DNA of 42,511 nucleotides from NCBI RefSeq assembly GCF_030528505.1, contig NZ_JAUMYS010000021.1:1-42511 (forward strand), written 5' to 3'. Below the pieces are notes generated by a model, which saw only the letters and a list, made by a program, of their open reading frames with translations, searched no databases and had not been told where the DNA came from. Position numbers and translations under genes: made by a program. The stretch is from Tannerella sp. (lineage in GTDB: Bacteria; Bacteroidota; Bacteroidia; Bacteroidales; Tannerellaceae). This document shows positions 8,190 to 18,132 of this stretch, in pieces (position 1 is the first letter of the stretch; each line of letters begins with the position of its first letter).

Positions 8190-11063
8190 ATGGCGAAAAA
8201 GAAAGAAAACAGTCAAAGCGAGCAAGTCGAAAAGGGAAGTATCGGCGTCTGGGGAGCACGTGTTCACAACCTGAAAAATATTGATGTCGTACTGCCCCGT
8301 AACAGTTTATCCGTGATCACGGGAATGAGTGGAAGCGGTAAATCGTCGTTGGCGTTCGATACGATTTTTGCCGAAGGTCAACGGCGTTATATCGATACGT
8401 TTTCGGCTTATGCCCGGAACTTTTTAGGAGCCATCGAACGGCCCGATGTCGATAAGATAACCGGATTGAGCCCGGTCATCTCGATCGAACAGAAAACGAC
8501 GAACCGGAACCCGCGTTCGACAGTGGGGACAACCACCGAGGTATACGACTTCTTGCGTCTGCTCTATGCGCGTGCCGGCGATGCCTATTCCTATCTGAGC
8601 GGAGAGAAGATGGTCAAATATACCGAAGAGCAGATTCTGGAACTGATTCTACAGGAATATAAAGGCAAAAAAACGTATATGCTTGCTCCGCTGGTGCGTA
8701 ACCGGAAAGGGCACTACAAGGAGCTGTTCGAACAGATACGCAAGAAAGGCTATCTGAATGTCCGTGTCGACGGCGAATTGCAGGAGATACGTCACGGCAT
8801 GAAGCTGGACCGTTATAAGATGCACAGTATCGAGGTGGTGGTCGACAAGATGATTGTTTCCGCAACCGACGGACAACGCCTGAAAGAAAGTCTCCGTACG
8901 GCGATGAAGCAAGGCGACGGATTGATTCTTCTGCTCGATCCCGACAGTGGCCAGACACGCTATTACAGCCGGCGATTGATGTGCCCCGTGACGGGACTAT
9001 CTTACAGTGAACCGGCGCCGCATAACTTCTCGTTCAACTCTCCGCATGGCGCGTGTCCGCGCTGCAAAGGACTCGGAGAAGTGAATATTCTGGATATGGA
9101 AAAAATTGTCCCGGATCCTTCACTGAGTATTTATAACGGAGGCATCGTGGCATTAGGGAAATATAAAAAATCACTCATCTTCTGGCAGATCGAGGCGCTT
9201 TGCGAAAAGCATGGCGTCACGATCAAAACGCCCATTAAAGATATTCCCGAAGAGGCTATGGATGAGATTATGAACGGTACCGAAGAGCGGATTCATATTC
9301 GGAACGAATCATTGGGTAGCTCCAATTATTTTTATTCGTACGAAGGAGTTGCCAAATACATTCTGATGCAGCAGGAAGATGATGCTCCGGCTTCGGCGCA
9401 GAAATGGGCGGAGCAGTTTATCAGCATGACCGAATGCCCCGAATGTCATGGACAACGCCTCAATAAAGAGGCCTTACATTATCGTATCGATGGAAAAAAT
9501 ATTGCCGAGCTGGCTCAGATAGATATTGCCGAATTAGCGAGATGGATCAACGCGGTAGAGAAAAAGATGCCGCCATCGCAACAGAAAATCGCGGTGGAGA
9601 TATTGAAAGAAATTCGCTCCCGACTTCAATTTATTCTGGAAGTCGGCCTCGATTACTTGTCTCTGAACCGACCTTCGGCCACGCTTTCGGGCGGAGAGAG
9701 CCAGCGCATCCGACTGGCTACGCAAATCGGTAGCCGGTTGGTCAATGTACTGTACATCCTCGACGAACCGAGCATCGGATTACATCAGCGGGATAACAAG
9801 CGGCTGATCGATTCGCTCAAGGAACTACGTGACATGGGCAACTCGGTCATTGTGGTAGAACATGATAAAGACATGATGCTGAATGCCGACTACGTGGTCG
9901 ATATGGGGCCTAAGGCCGGTCGTCTGGGTGGGGAAGTCGTCTTTGCCGGCACTCCGCAAGAAATGATTGCAACCGACACGCTAACTTCTTCATACTTGAA
10001 CGGAAAAAGATCGATCAATGTACCAGCCGTTCGCCGTAAAGGAAACGGCCATTGGCTTGTTTTGAAAGGAGCTACAGGAAATAACCTGAAGAAGGTCGAC
10101 GTGTCGTTTCCGCTGGGTACGCTGATTTGCGTCACCGGCGTTTCGGGAAGCGGCAAATCGACCCTTATCAATGCCACCCTTCAACCGATTTTGAGCAGAC
10201 ATTTCTACCGTTCGCTCCGCTCGCCTCTCGGCTATCAGTCGGTCGAAGGATTGGAACATATCGATAAGGTGGTGGATGTGGATCAGTCGCCGATAGGACG
10301 ATCTCCCCGCAGCAATCCGGCCACTTATACCGGAGTGTTTTCGGATATCCGTAATCTGTTTGTCGAACTGCCGGAGGCGAAGATACGCGGGTATAAACCG
10401 GGACGTTTCTCGTTCAATGTGTCGGGAGGACGTTGTGAAACGTGTAAAGGAAACGGATATAAAACGATTGAGATGAACTTCTTGCCTGATGTATTGGCTC
10501 CTTGCGAAGACTGTCACGGCAAACGTTATAATCGTGAGACGCTGGAAGTACGCTATCGCGGCAAATCGATCGCAGACGTGCTGGATATGACCATCAACAT
10601 GGCTGTCGAATTTTTTGAAAATATACCTTCTATTCTAAATAAAATCAAAGTGCTGCAAGATGTAGGATTGGGGTATATCAAATTGGGGCAACCTTCGACA
10701 ACATTGTCGGGAGGAGAAAGTCAACGGGTGAAACTTGCGGCCGAACTGTCGAAGCGTGATACGGGACGCACACTCTATATTCTGGATGAACCGACTACAG
10801 GATTGCATTTCGAAGATATCCGCGTGCTGCTTGGCGTACTGAATAAACTCGTCGACAAAGGGAACACGATTATCGTGATCGAGCATAATCTGGACATCAT
10901 CAAATGTGCGGATTACCTTATCGATATGGGTCCTGACGGTGGAAAGCAAGGCGGCCAGGTACTGTTTGCCGGAACACCGGAAGCACTGGTAAAAGCCCAT
11001 ACAAAGAGTTTTACGGCACCGTTTCTAAAAGAAGAACTAACTGACAATATTCATATTAAATAA
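8190..11063 (+). CDS. uvrA: Excinuclease ABC subunit A (UvrA)
   Basis: 957 residues, the usual UvrA length. UvrA is the damage-scanning ATPase of nucleotide excision repair, working with UvrB and UvrC. Two ABC modules are visible: Walker A GMSGSGKSS at about 45-53 and GVSGSGKST at about 650, and signatures LSGGESQRIRLA near 498 and LSGGESQRVKLA near 838, each followed by LDEPS/LDEPT. Zinc motifs CPRCKGLG (about 288) and CETCKGNG with CEDCHGKRYN (about 748-775) are present. The first zinc module starts CPVTG rather than C-x2-C, so its first half is irregular. No LexA-type site was evident upstream, and the gene sits in an operon-like run. Confidence 0.97.
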   Translation: MAKKKENSQSEQVEKGSIGVWGARVHNLKNIDVVLPRNSLSVITGMSGSGKSSLAFDTIFAEGQRRYIDTFSAYARNFLGAIERPDVDKITGLSPVISIEQKTTNRNPRSTVGTTTEVYDFLRLLYARAGDAYSYLSGEKMVKYTEEQILELILQEYKGKKTYMLAPLVRNRKGHYKELFEQIRKKGYLNVRVDGELQEIRHGMKLDRYKMHSIEVVVDKMIVSATDGQRLKESLRTAMKQGDGLILLLDPDSGQTRYYSRRLMCPVTGLSYSEPAPHNFSFNSPHGACPRCKGLGEVNILDMEKIVPDPSLSIYNGGIVALGKYKKSLIFWQIEALCEKHGVTIKTPIKDIPEEAMDEIMNGTEERIHIRNESLGSSNYFYSYEGVAKYILMQQEDDAPASAQKWAEQFISMTECPECHGQRLNKEALHYRIDGKNIAELAQIDIAELARWINAVEKKMPPSQQKIAVEILKEIRSRLQFILEVGLDYLSLNRPSATLSGGESQRIRLATQIGSRLVNVLYILDEPSIGLHQRDNKRLIDSLKELRDMGNSVIVVEHDKDMMLNADYVVDMGPKAGRLGGEVVFAGTPQEMIATDTLTSSYLNGKRSINVPAVRRKGNGHWLVLKGATGNNLKKVDVSFPLGTLICVTGVSGSGKSTLINATLQPILSRHFYRSLRSPLGYQSVEGLEHIDKVVDVDQSPIGRSPRSNPATYTGVFSDIRNLFVELPEAKIRGYKPGRFSFNVSGGRCETCKGNGYKTIEMNFLPDVLAPCEDCHGKRYNRETLEVRYRGKSIADVLDMTINMAVEFFENIPSILNKIKVLQDVGLGYIKLGQPSTTLSGGESQRVKLAAELSKRDTGRTLYILDEPTTGLHFEDIRVLLGVLNKLVDKGNTIIVIEHNLDIIKCADYLIDMGPDGGKQGGQVLFAGTPEALVKAHTKSFTAPFLKEELTDNIHIK

Positions 11064-11076
11064 AAACATTCAAAAA

Positions 11077-11295
11077 ATGAAGAATCCGATACAGATGATC
11101 AAGCAATGCAACGAGAAGGACGAACCCTACTTTCTGTTGCGCGGTCAAGATATTTGTGCGCTTCCTGCCATCGAAACTTATTACGAAAACGTCAAAGACA
11201 AGGTGAAAGATCCGCGTTTTATCGAAGAGATCGAAGAAATCATGAAAGACTTCCGCGCCTATTTGGAAGAACAGCAAACGCACGTGCCAGACTGA
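11077..11295 (+). CDS. Small conserved-looking protein of unknown function
   Basis: A 72-residue, charged, soluble protein (MKNPIQMIKQCNEKDEPYFLLRGQDICALPAIETYYENV..., ending in an acidic helix KDPRFIEEIEEIMKDFRAYLEEQQ). It lies 13 bp after uvrA and 39 bp before yigZ on the same strand, so it is almost certainly in the same transcript. I do not recognise a named domain. Codon use matches its neighbours, and its well-formed start and position make it a real gene. It may be a Bacteroidales-specific small protein. Confidence 0.75.
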   Translation: MKNPIQMIKQCNEKDEPYFLLRGQDICALPAIETYYENVKDKVKDPRFIEEIEEIMKDFRAYLEEQQTHVPD

Positions 11296-11334
11296 CCTGC
11301 TGACGAGAGAAAACAACGCAGGATAACCGTAACG

Positions 11335-11934
11335 ATGTCCGATCTTTACAAAACCATTCGTGCCGCAAGCGAAGGCTATTATACGGAGAAGCGTAGCCGT
11401 TTTCTTTCGTTCGCTATCCCTGTGCGTACACCCGAAGAGGTGAAGGTGCAGGTGGAGGCCTGCCGAAAGAAATATTACGATGCGCGTCACGTCTGCTGGG
11501 CTTACATGCTCGGTCCTGACCGTTCCACATTTCGAGCCAATGATGACGGAGAACCTTCGTCGACAGCCGGCAAACCGATACTCGGACAGATCAATTCAAA
11601 CGAACTGACAGACATTCTTGTCATTGTCGTGCGTTATTTCGGGGGTATCAAACTCGGTACGAGCGGCCTGATCGTTGCTTATCGCTCGGCCGCGGCCGAA
11701 GCGATCGCGGCTGCCGAAATAGAAGAGCGTACGGTAGATGCAGAATGTACCGTGGTTTTCGAATACCCTTCTTTGAATGACATCATGCGTGTAGTAAAAG
11801 AGGTGCAACCCGCTATCGTTTCACAGACCTTCGAAGCGAATTGCGAGATGACACTCCGTATCCGCCAAAGTCAGGAAGAGATGTTAAAGAACCGTTTATG
11901 CATGATCGAAGGAGCTTATCTAAAAGACGGCTAA
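11335..11934 (+). CDS. YigZ/IMPACT family protein (UPF0029)
   Basis: 199 residues with the IMPACT N-terminal domain at about 15-125: KRSRFLSFAIPV, ARHVCWAYMLGPDRSTFRANDDGEPSSTAGKPIL, VIVVRYFGGIKLGTSGLIVAYRSAAAEAI. The C-terminal part (EYPSLNDIMRVV...FEANCEMTLRI) is the ferredoxin-like YigZ tail. The family binds nucleic acids or ribosome-linked factors, but its bacterial role is not firmly established. It is the last gene of the run starting at 5843. About 190 bp of gene-free DNA separate it from the decayed end of the CRISPR array. Confidence 0.92.
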   Translation: MSDLYKTIRAASEGYYTEKRSRFLSFAIPVRTPEEVKVQVEACRKKYYDARHVCWAYMLGPDRSTFRANDDGEPSSTAGKPILGQINSNELTDILVIVVRYFGGIKLGTSGLIVAYRSAAAEAIAAAEIEERTVDAECTVVFEYPSLNDIMRVVKEVQPAIVSQTFEANCEMTLRIRQSQEEMLKNRLCMIEGAYLKDG

Positions 11935-12122
11935 TCCGAAGCAATCTGCTGGGCAACCATCGCCCATCACTCCCCTACTCACCTTATGAAGGTATCTTTT
12001 CATCATTTAGCAATCTAACCAATACACAGCAAGTAGCCATATAGGCCAAAATCAATCAGTAGATATTTTTTGAAGTTATAACCTCTGATGGTTATCATCT
12101 ATTTCTGGTAAAGAGTATCAAC

Positions 12123-15100
12123 TGGTCAATTCTACAATAGTGCGATTAAAAACGGGGTTTCTATGTCTTCTGTTGTAAAAACAATAGTATTTCAATTCTA
12201 CGATAGTACGATTAAGAGGATGCTTACGCTTTTTTTTGTCCGACTTCGGAGCGTTTCAATTCTACGATAGTACGATTAAGAGTTCGAGTGGTGGTGTATG
12301 CAGCTTATGTCGAAGGGGTTTCAATTCTACGATAGTACGATTAAGAGTGGCCGGTTACGATCTGGATATAGCGGAAAAAAGTGTTTCAATTCTACGATAG
12401 TACGATTAAGAGACATCGGCCGCACGACGGGATGCCTCCCCAACCATCGTTTCAATTCTACGATAGTACGATTAAGAGGGGCTCAGAGAGGAGTTGCTAA
12501 AGCGCGGCATTACGCGTTTCAATTCTACGATAGTACGATTAAGAGCAGGAAGTAGCTCGTCTATCAAGCTTAGGTGTAAGAGTTTCAATTCTACGATAGT
12601 ACGATTAAGAGCCAAGGCGGAAGCCAAGAAGCAGGCAGACCAGGCCAGTTTCAATTCTACGATAGTACGATTAAGAGCTTTTTCAGGGCCGTTTTTTTTA
12701 GATCATAGAGATGTTTCAATTCTACGATAGTACGATTAAGAGCGATCCCCAAAAACCGGGACAGAGCGGCCTGCCCGCGTTTCAATTCTACGATAGTACG
12801 ATTAAGAGAGTTGTTTACAGTCTTGCAAAGTCTATGCCTCCGCGTTTCAATTCTACGATAGTACGATTAAGAGGTTTTCTTCGCCCCACGCTTCCAGCTC
12901 CCGGAACGCGTTTCAATTCTACGATAGTACGATTAAGAGACTTTGTCGCCCCAAAAAAACGGATGCACGATCTGATGTTTCAATTCTACGATAGTACGAT
13001 TAAGAGCTTCAAGCAGCATCCCCTGCTCTTTCGATTCTTCGGTTTCAATTCTACGATAGTACGATTAAGAGATGGGTAGCCTTGCCAGGCTATCCGGGGT
13101 CAAGGTCGTTTCAATTCTACGATAGTACGATTAAGAGAAATGTAAGGGGTGTGACGAATATTCTTGCGTATGCGTTTCAATTCTACGATAGTACGATTAA
13201 GAGTAAAAAAAGCGATCGGATATGACGTCGCCCGAATCGGTTTCAATTCTACGATAGTACGATTAAGAGAGATTTCTGACAGAAATAACGATCTCGCGTC
13301 TTGCGTTTCAATTCTACGATAGTACGATTAAGAGCCGCACCGGCTTCGGGAAACACGAGCGTCTGCCCGTGTTTCAATTCTACGATAGTACGATTAAGAG
13401 GGGGTAAAAGGAGAAGTGCTTGTAGAGCGCACGGTGTTTCAATTCTACGATAGTACGATTAAGAGGGACAGATCAGCGCGAACAGCTGTTCCGTCTTGCG
13501 TTTCAATTCTACGATAGTACGATTAAGAGGCTGAAAGGTCGATTTGAAACCGGAACGGAAGGGAATGTTTCAATTCTACGATAGTACGATTAAGAGAGCG
13601 CCCGTGCAATCTTTAAATTCGCCCCACGCTCAGTTTCAATTCTACGATAGTACGATTAAGAGCGCAAAGCAGGCATGGTGCAACGGTGTGCAGTTTATTG
13701 GTTTCAATTCTACGATAGTACGATTAAGAGATTGTTATTTCTATATCAATATCGCAAGACATGTCATGTTTCAATTCTACGATAGTACGATTAAGAGATG
13801 CAGTCCGTCGAAGGTCATTTGCGAGAGCAGCGTTTCAATTCTACGATAGTACGATTAAGAGATTCCGAAAGTTTTATGAAAAGAATGACAATTAAAGAGT
13901 TTCAATTCTACGATAGTACGATTAAGAGCGTCAGCGGCGCGATACGTTCGAGGATGCCGATCGCGTGTTTCAATTCTACGATAGTACGATTAAGAGCTGA
14001 TCCGCCTGCATCAGCAGCGCGGCGTAGTGACTGGTTTCAATTCTACGATAGTACGATTAAGAGAGTTTCAACTTCTACGAAAAAATCGCGATTGCAATTG
14101 TTTCAATTCTACGATAGTACGATTAAGAGAGCTCATCCTTATGCTTTTTCGTGTTGATCATCGTAGTTTCAATTCTACGATAGTACGATTAAGAGCAAAA
14201 GAGGTGCACGGGCTGTTAAAACTTCCGGATTGTTTCAATTCTACGATAGTACGATTAAGAGATACAGGCGATGAGAGAGGGTAAGAGGATAACCCACGTT
14301 TCAATTCTACGATAGTACGATTAAGAGGGTCTGCGAGTGTAGCAAATGCGGGTATATGATTCAGTTTCAATTCTACGATAGTACGATTAAGAGTTAGTAA
14401 AAGTAGAAATTCAGGAAAGCGACCTCGAATGTTTCAATTCTACGATAGTACGATTAAGAGGTAATGTCCGGCCTTCATTGCGAAAGTTTCATCTTTGTTT
14501 CAATTCTACGATAGTACGATTAAGAGCAGTACTGTACAAGCTCAATCGCATAAGGATCACGTTTCAATTCTACGATAGTACGATTAAGAGAAAGCAAAGT
14601 AGCGGAAACCGTTCTGCAAAGGCCGGGTTTCAATTCTACGATAGTACGATTAAGAGCGCCGCCGGAGCCTCTTGTAGAGGTGACGATCGCCGGTTTCAAT
14701 TCTACGATAGTACGATTAAGAGTGCTGAGGAGGCGAGCCAGTTAACAGCTCTTCTAAGTTTCAATTCTACGATAGTACGATTAAGAGCTGGCCGCTACGC
14801 CTTTCATTTCGTCAAAACTAAAATTGTTTCAATTCTACGATAGTACGATTAAGAGTGATTTGATGTTCACGCGACTAAAAGCGGCGAAGAAGTTTCAATT
14901 CTACGATAGTACGATTAAGAGTCTTGACGTCAAACGAGTACTTCAAAATCTTCCCATGTTTCAATTCTACGATAGTACGATTAAGAGGCACCCGATCTTT
15001 TACCCGCCCGATCATATCCGAGGTTTCAATTCTACGATAGTACGATTAAGAGCGAGAACGTGCGCGAAAAAATGTCTGCTTATGCCGCGTTTCAATTCTA

Positions 15101-16637
15101 CGATAGTACGATTAAGAGTACATGAGGTATAAAAAAATAAAGACGTGTGCTTGTTTCAATTCTACGATAGTACGATTAAGAGTATGCTTTATTTAAGCTT
15201 ATTTCTTTTTCTAGTATGTTTCAATTCTACGATAGTACGATTAAGAGCCTCTTTCGCTTGCTTCCGAATCGCACGAGAAGCCAGTTTCAATTCTACGATA
15301 GTACGATTAAGAGTCCATGATTACGGGTTTCAGCTTAATCAGGTATTCGTGTTTCAATTCTACGATAGTACGATTAAGAGAATTTACAGGTGAGTTTAAC
15401 ACTTTAGGAGATTTACGTTTCAATTCTACGATAGTACGATTAAGAGAAGCCTTACCCGCTCCACTTCAGGAAGAAGACGAGGGTTTCAATTCTACGATAG
15501 TACGATTAAGAGCAAGCAATCCTCGCGCGTGTAGCGTTCCGGCCACGAGTTTCAATTCTACGATAGTACGATTAAGAGTGGATATGTATTCGCGGTTGAA
15601 AGACCCCGAACATCGGTTTCAATTCTACGATAGTACGATTAAGAGACATCGAAAGAGGTTGCTCTTTTCACTATACAGGGAGTTTCAATTCTACGATAGT
15701 ACGATTAAGAGTATGCTGAGGAGGCGAGCCAGTTAACAGCTCTTCTAAGTTTCAATTCTACGATAGTACGATTAAGAGGCTGCACGGCAGGCTTTCATTG
15801 CCCGAAAAACGGCGTTTCAATTCTACGATAGTACGATTAAGAGAAAAAAACCGACATTCAGAGTAAATGGATAGAAAAGCGTTTCAATTCTACGATAGTA
15901 CGATTAAGAGTTCGGCTTCGGCTCCGGAAAACGTCGCCGAGCAAAGTTTCAATTCTACGATAGTACGATTAAGAGCCGGGAACGAGTTTGGCATCGCCGG
16001 GCAATACGTACGTTTCAATTCTACGATAGTACGATTAAGAGTTGAATATCGTATATTCTCTGATATTCAATTCCAATATGTTTCAATTCTACGATAGTAC
16101 GATTAAGAGCATTTTATTCGGTTCTTTTAAGTCTGTATAAAACGTTTCAATTCTACGATAGTACGATTAAGAGCTAAGAAGAAAGTTTAAGCATACCGGA
16201 TATGCTATCGTTTCAATTCTACGATAGTACGATTAAGAGCGTTTACGAACAGCGACTCGTCGATCCGTATCACGGTGTTTCAATTCTACGATAGTACGAT
16301 TAAGAGACCAAATACTAACTCTTTATACAAACAATGAAGAGGTTTCAATTCTACGATAGTACGATTAAGAGCGAAGCCGTTGCCGGCTCGACGTCGAACG
16401 TAAACGGTTTCAATTCTACGATAGTACGATTAAGAGTTAATATACCTTCCTGATTTATAGAAGCGTTGTAGCTGTTTCAATTCTACGATAGTACGATTAA
16501 GAGTCATACTCCTTATGCGCTCCGCCGGTTAAGCTGTCGAGTTTCAATTCTACGATAGTACGATTAAGAGGATTGAAAAAAGAAGAATTGTACACAAGAC
16601 TTTTAATGTTTCAATTCTACGATAGTACGATTAAGAG
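12123..16637 (-). CRISPR. Type I-B CRISPR array: 69 repeats, 68 spacers
   Basis: The repeat is 30 bp. On the plus strand it starts GTTTCAATTCTACGATAG and ends TACGATTAAGAG. I counted 67 identical copies, one at 12189 with A for the first G, and one decayed copy at 12123-12152 (7 mismatches). Spacers are 34-38 bp. The decayed copy marks the old end, so the leader is on the right beside cas2 and transcription is leftward. In that sense the repeat ends ATTGAAAC, the classic 8-nt 5' handle of type I-B crRNAs. The left-most intact-spacer region is the oldest and 16571-16607 the newest. Open frames in the array on the plus strand are artefacts of the repeat. Near-perfect repeat identity suggests a maintained array. 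Confidence 0.99.
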
Positions 16638-16849
16638 CCGTTAGAAACGACAAAAAATATAACTGATTTTCAAGCAATCAGCTTTTAAATACATAAACAA
16701 TTCAACAAGTAAAGTTGTCGAAGTGCAAAGATAGAAAAAACCCCGCACTTCGACAACTGTTTTTATATTCTGATTTTCAATATGTCAAAGAACGCATAAC
16801 AGCGATGCTCCCATTCTTTTTTCGGGAAGAGACGTCCACCGACAACCGG
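16638..16849 (-). promoter_or_regulatory. CRISPR leader
   Basis: The AT-rich, gene-free stretch between the newest repeat and cas2 is the leader. It contains an 11-bp direct repeat CTGATTTTCAA at 16663-16673 and 16770-16780, a CTGATT/AATCAG hairpin at 16663-16681, and the array promoter within a 13-bp inverted repeat. The copy of CTGATTTTCAA nearest the array starts 26 bp from the first repeat, a distance at which leader motifs recognised during spacer insertion often lie. Confidence 0.8.
16714..16757 (-). promoter_or_regulatory. CRISPR array promoter framed by a 13-bp inverted repeat
   Basis: On the minus strand TATCTTTG (16733-16726) is a -7 box with TTG (16756-16754) 20 bp upstream. GTTGTCGAAGTGC (16714-16726) and GCACTTCGACAAC (16745-16757) are perfect inverted copies that cover the -33 element and the expected start site (about 16719). 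The array transcript would begin about 80 nt before the first repeat. The inverted repeat could be an operator or an adaptation-factor site. Confidence 0.65.
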
Positions 16850-17113
16850 TTACAAAAAGTTATCGACACTACTCCACTCTTTTCCAAAGATTTGTTTATC
16901 CAACCATTTTTCTTGTCGACTCGAAAAAACAATCAAAGAGTCTTCATCGCTATTCATTATTTTCTCGGCTTTCAAAGTTAACTCTTTTAATTTAACTTCG
17001 CTAATTTCACCTTCAAAAACCGAATTTTGGATCCAATTCAGGTATTTCCGACAGAGCTTGAGCATTTTCCCAACCCGTTTCTCGCCGCAATCATAGACCA
17101 GGATCACATACAT
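16850..17113 (-). CDS. cas2: CRISPR-associated endonuclease Cas2
   Basis: An 87-residue protein with a ferredoxin-like fold start MYVILVYDCGEKRVGKMLKLCRKYLNWIQNSVFEG; Asp8 of VYD is the conserved acidic residue. Cas2 dimers bridge two Cas1 dimers in the spacer-integration complex. The ATG overlaps the cas1 stop by one base (TAATG). It is the last cas gene before the leader. The length is normal for the family. Confidence 0.95.
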   Translation of the reverse strand: MYVILVYDCGEKRVGKMLKLCRKYLNWIQNSVFEGEISEVKLKELTLKAEKIMNSDEDSLIVFSSRQEKWLDKQIFGKEWSSVDNFL

Positions 17114-18129
17114 TACCAGTACATTTTAAACGGTTTATAGTCTTCCATCCCAAGCAGATGTTTTGCCAACTTGTAGCATTCGAGCTTAATCAGGTGTTTG
17201 TAACTTACGCTGCGATTAAGCGACCGATGCTTAATCGTCTCATTAAGACGCTCCTCCATCGCTTTCACAAAAACCTTCTTCCCGGAAGGATTCAATAAGC
17301 AACTATTTAATCGCTTATCGAAATGACGTTCCTGTATCTCTTTCTTATTAAGAAGTTTAAAAATAACCCTGTCGACAAGAATCGGTTTGAAGATTTCGGA
17401 GATATCCAACGCCAGAGAATAGCGCCGCTCGCCGGGTGTATGCAGATAGCTGACCGTAGGATTAAGCTGCGTTTGATGAATGGCACGTAAGCACTGTGAA
17501 TAGCACATCATATTTCCGAATGAGATCAAGGCATTCACTTCGTTTCGTGGAGGTTGTTTCGTACGCCCCCCCATCTCAAAATCGTTGAGTATAAGCTCAA
17601 ATGCATCGTAATAAACCTGACGGATGTTTCCTTCGATACCCATCAGTTCGTCTGGGGCGGATGCTTGCTCAATACCATCGGCATAGATTTTTATCTGCTC
17701 TAATAATGGTTCCATATCTCTGCCTCGCCGATTGTAATATTGCAGATTTTTCTGCATATTATAGGCCGCTCCGTGAATAAACTGCCGGGCGATTGCCATG
17801 CGCCGTTTTTTATCCTGAAAGGCTTTGGTCTGTGCCAAAATCATTCGCCCCGAAAGTAACGAATCCCGCGGCATAAACGATCCGGTATAATTCTCGTAAT
17901 AATCGAAGAAGTGCAAGGCAATATCATTTTGTCCGAGGAAATTATACAAAGCGCTATTGGCATCGAGCGAGCCGAAAACATAGAATTGGTCGACGGTTTC
18001 GACCGGAATATACCTCGGCTGTCCTTCCCGTTCGATACCGTTTCCGTCCTCCTCCATCGGCACGAATTTCAAAGTGTTGTCTTTGCGCGACAAGCGACCG
18101 GGATTGAAAAGATAGTAAGTCTTTTTCAT
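17113..18129 (-). CDS. cas1: CRISPR-associated integrase Cas1 (type I-B)
   Basis: 338 residues, the Cas1b type. The N-terminal beta domain begins KKTYYLFNPGRLSRKDNTLKFVP. The catalytic C-terminal domain has the conserved Glu in PRNEVNALISFGNMMCY, the His in SYLHTPGERRYSLALD, and the acidic DISEIFKPILVDR segment. Cas1 inserts prespacers at the leader-repeat junction together with Cas2. It follows cas4 by 3 bp and overlaps cas2, so the adaptation genes form a tight block. All key residues appear intact. Confidence 0.97.
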   Translation of the reverse strand: MKKTYYLFNPGRLSRKDNTLKFVPMEEDGNGIEREGQPRYIPVETVDQFYVFGSLDANSALYNFLGQNDIALHFFDYYENYTGSFMPRDSLLSGRMILAQTKAFQDKKRRMAIARQFIHGAAYNMQKNLQYYNRRGRDMEPLLEQIKIYADGIEQASAPDELMGIEGNIRQVYYDAFELILNDFEMGGRTKQPPRNEVNALISFGNMMCYSQCLRAIHQTQLNPTVSYLHTPGERRYSLALDISEIFKPILVDRVIFKLLNKKEIQERHFDKRLNSCLLNPSGKKVFVKAMEERLNETIKHRSLNRSVSYKHLIKLECYKLAKHLLGMEDYKPFKMYW

Positions 18130-18132
18130 GAT

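Noticed and set aside
8190-11063. UvrA2-type or resistance ABC protein instead of UvrA
   Set aside because: Length, zinc modules and Walker/signature spacing are those of the repair protein UvrA; the irregular first zinc half alone does not justify another call.
14064-14099. Spacer beginning like the repeat (GTTTCAACTTCTACGA)
   Set aside because: At first it looked like a degenerate or chimeric repeat. It lies one base after a normal repeat, has an inserted base, and reads as an open peptide (SFNFYEKIAIAI), so an ordinary spacer with chance similarity is more likely.
12298-16097. Many open frames on both strands with repeated FNSTIVRLR or FQFYDSTIK units
   Set aside because: They are translations of the CRISPR repeat; spacing and start codons come from the array, not from genes.
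16715-16981. Possible small gene across the leader on the plus strand
   Set aside because: It runs through the CRISPR promoter inverted repeat and antisense into cas2; no family similarity.
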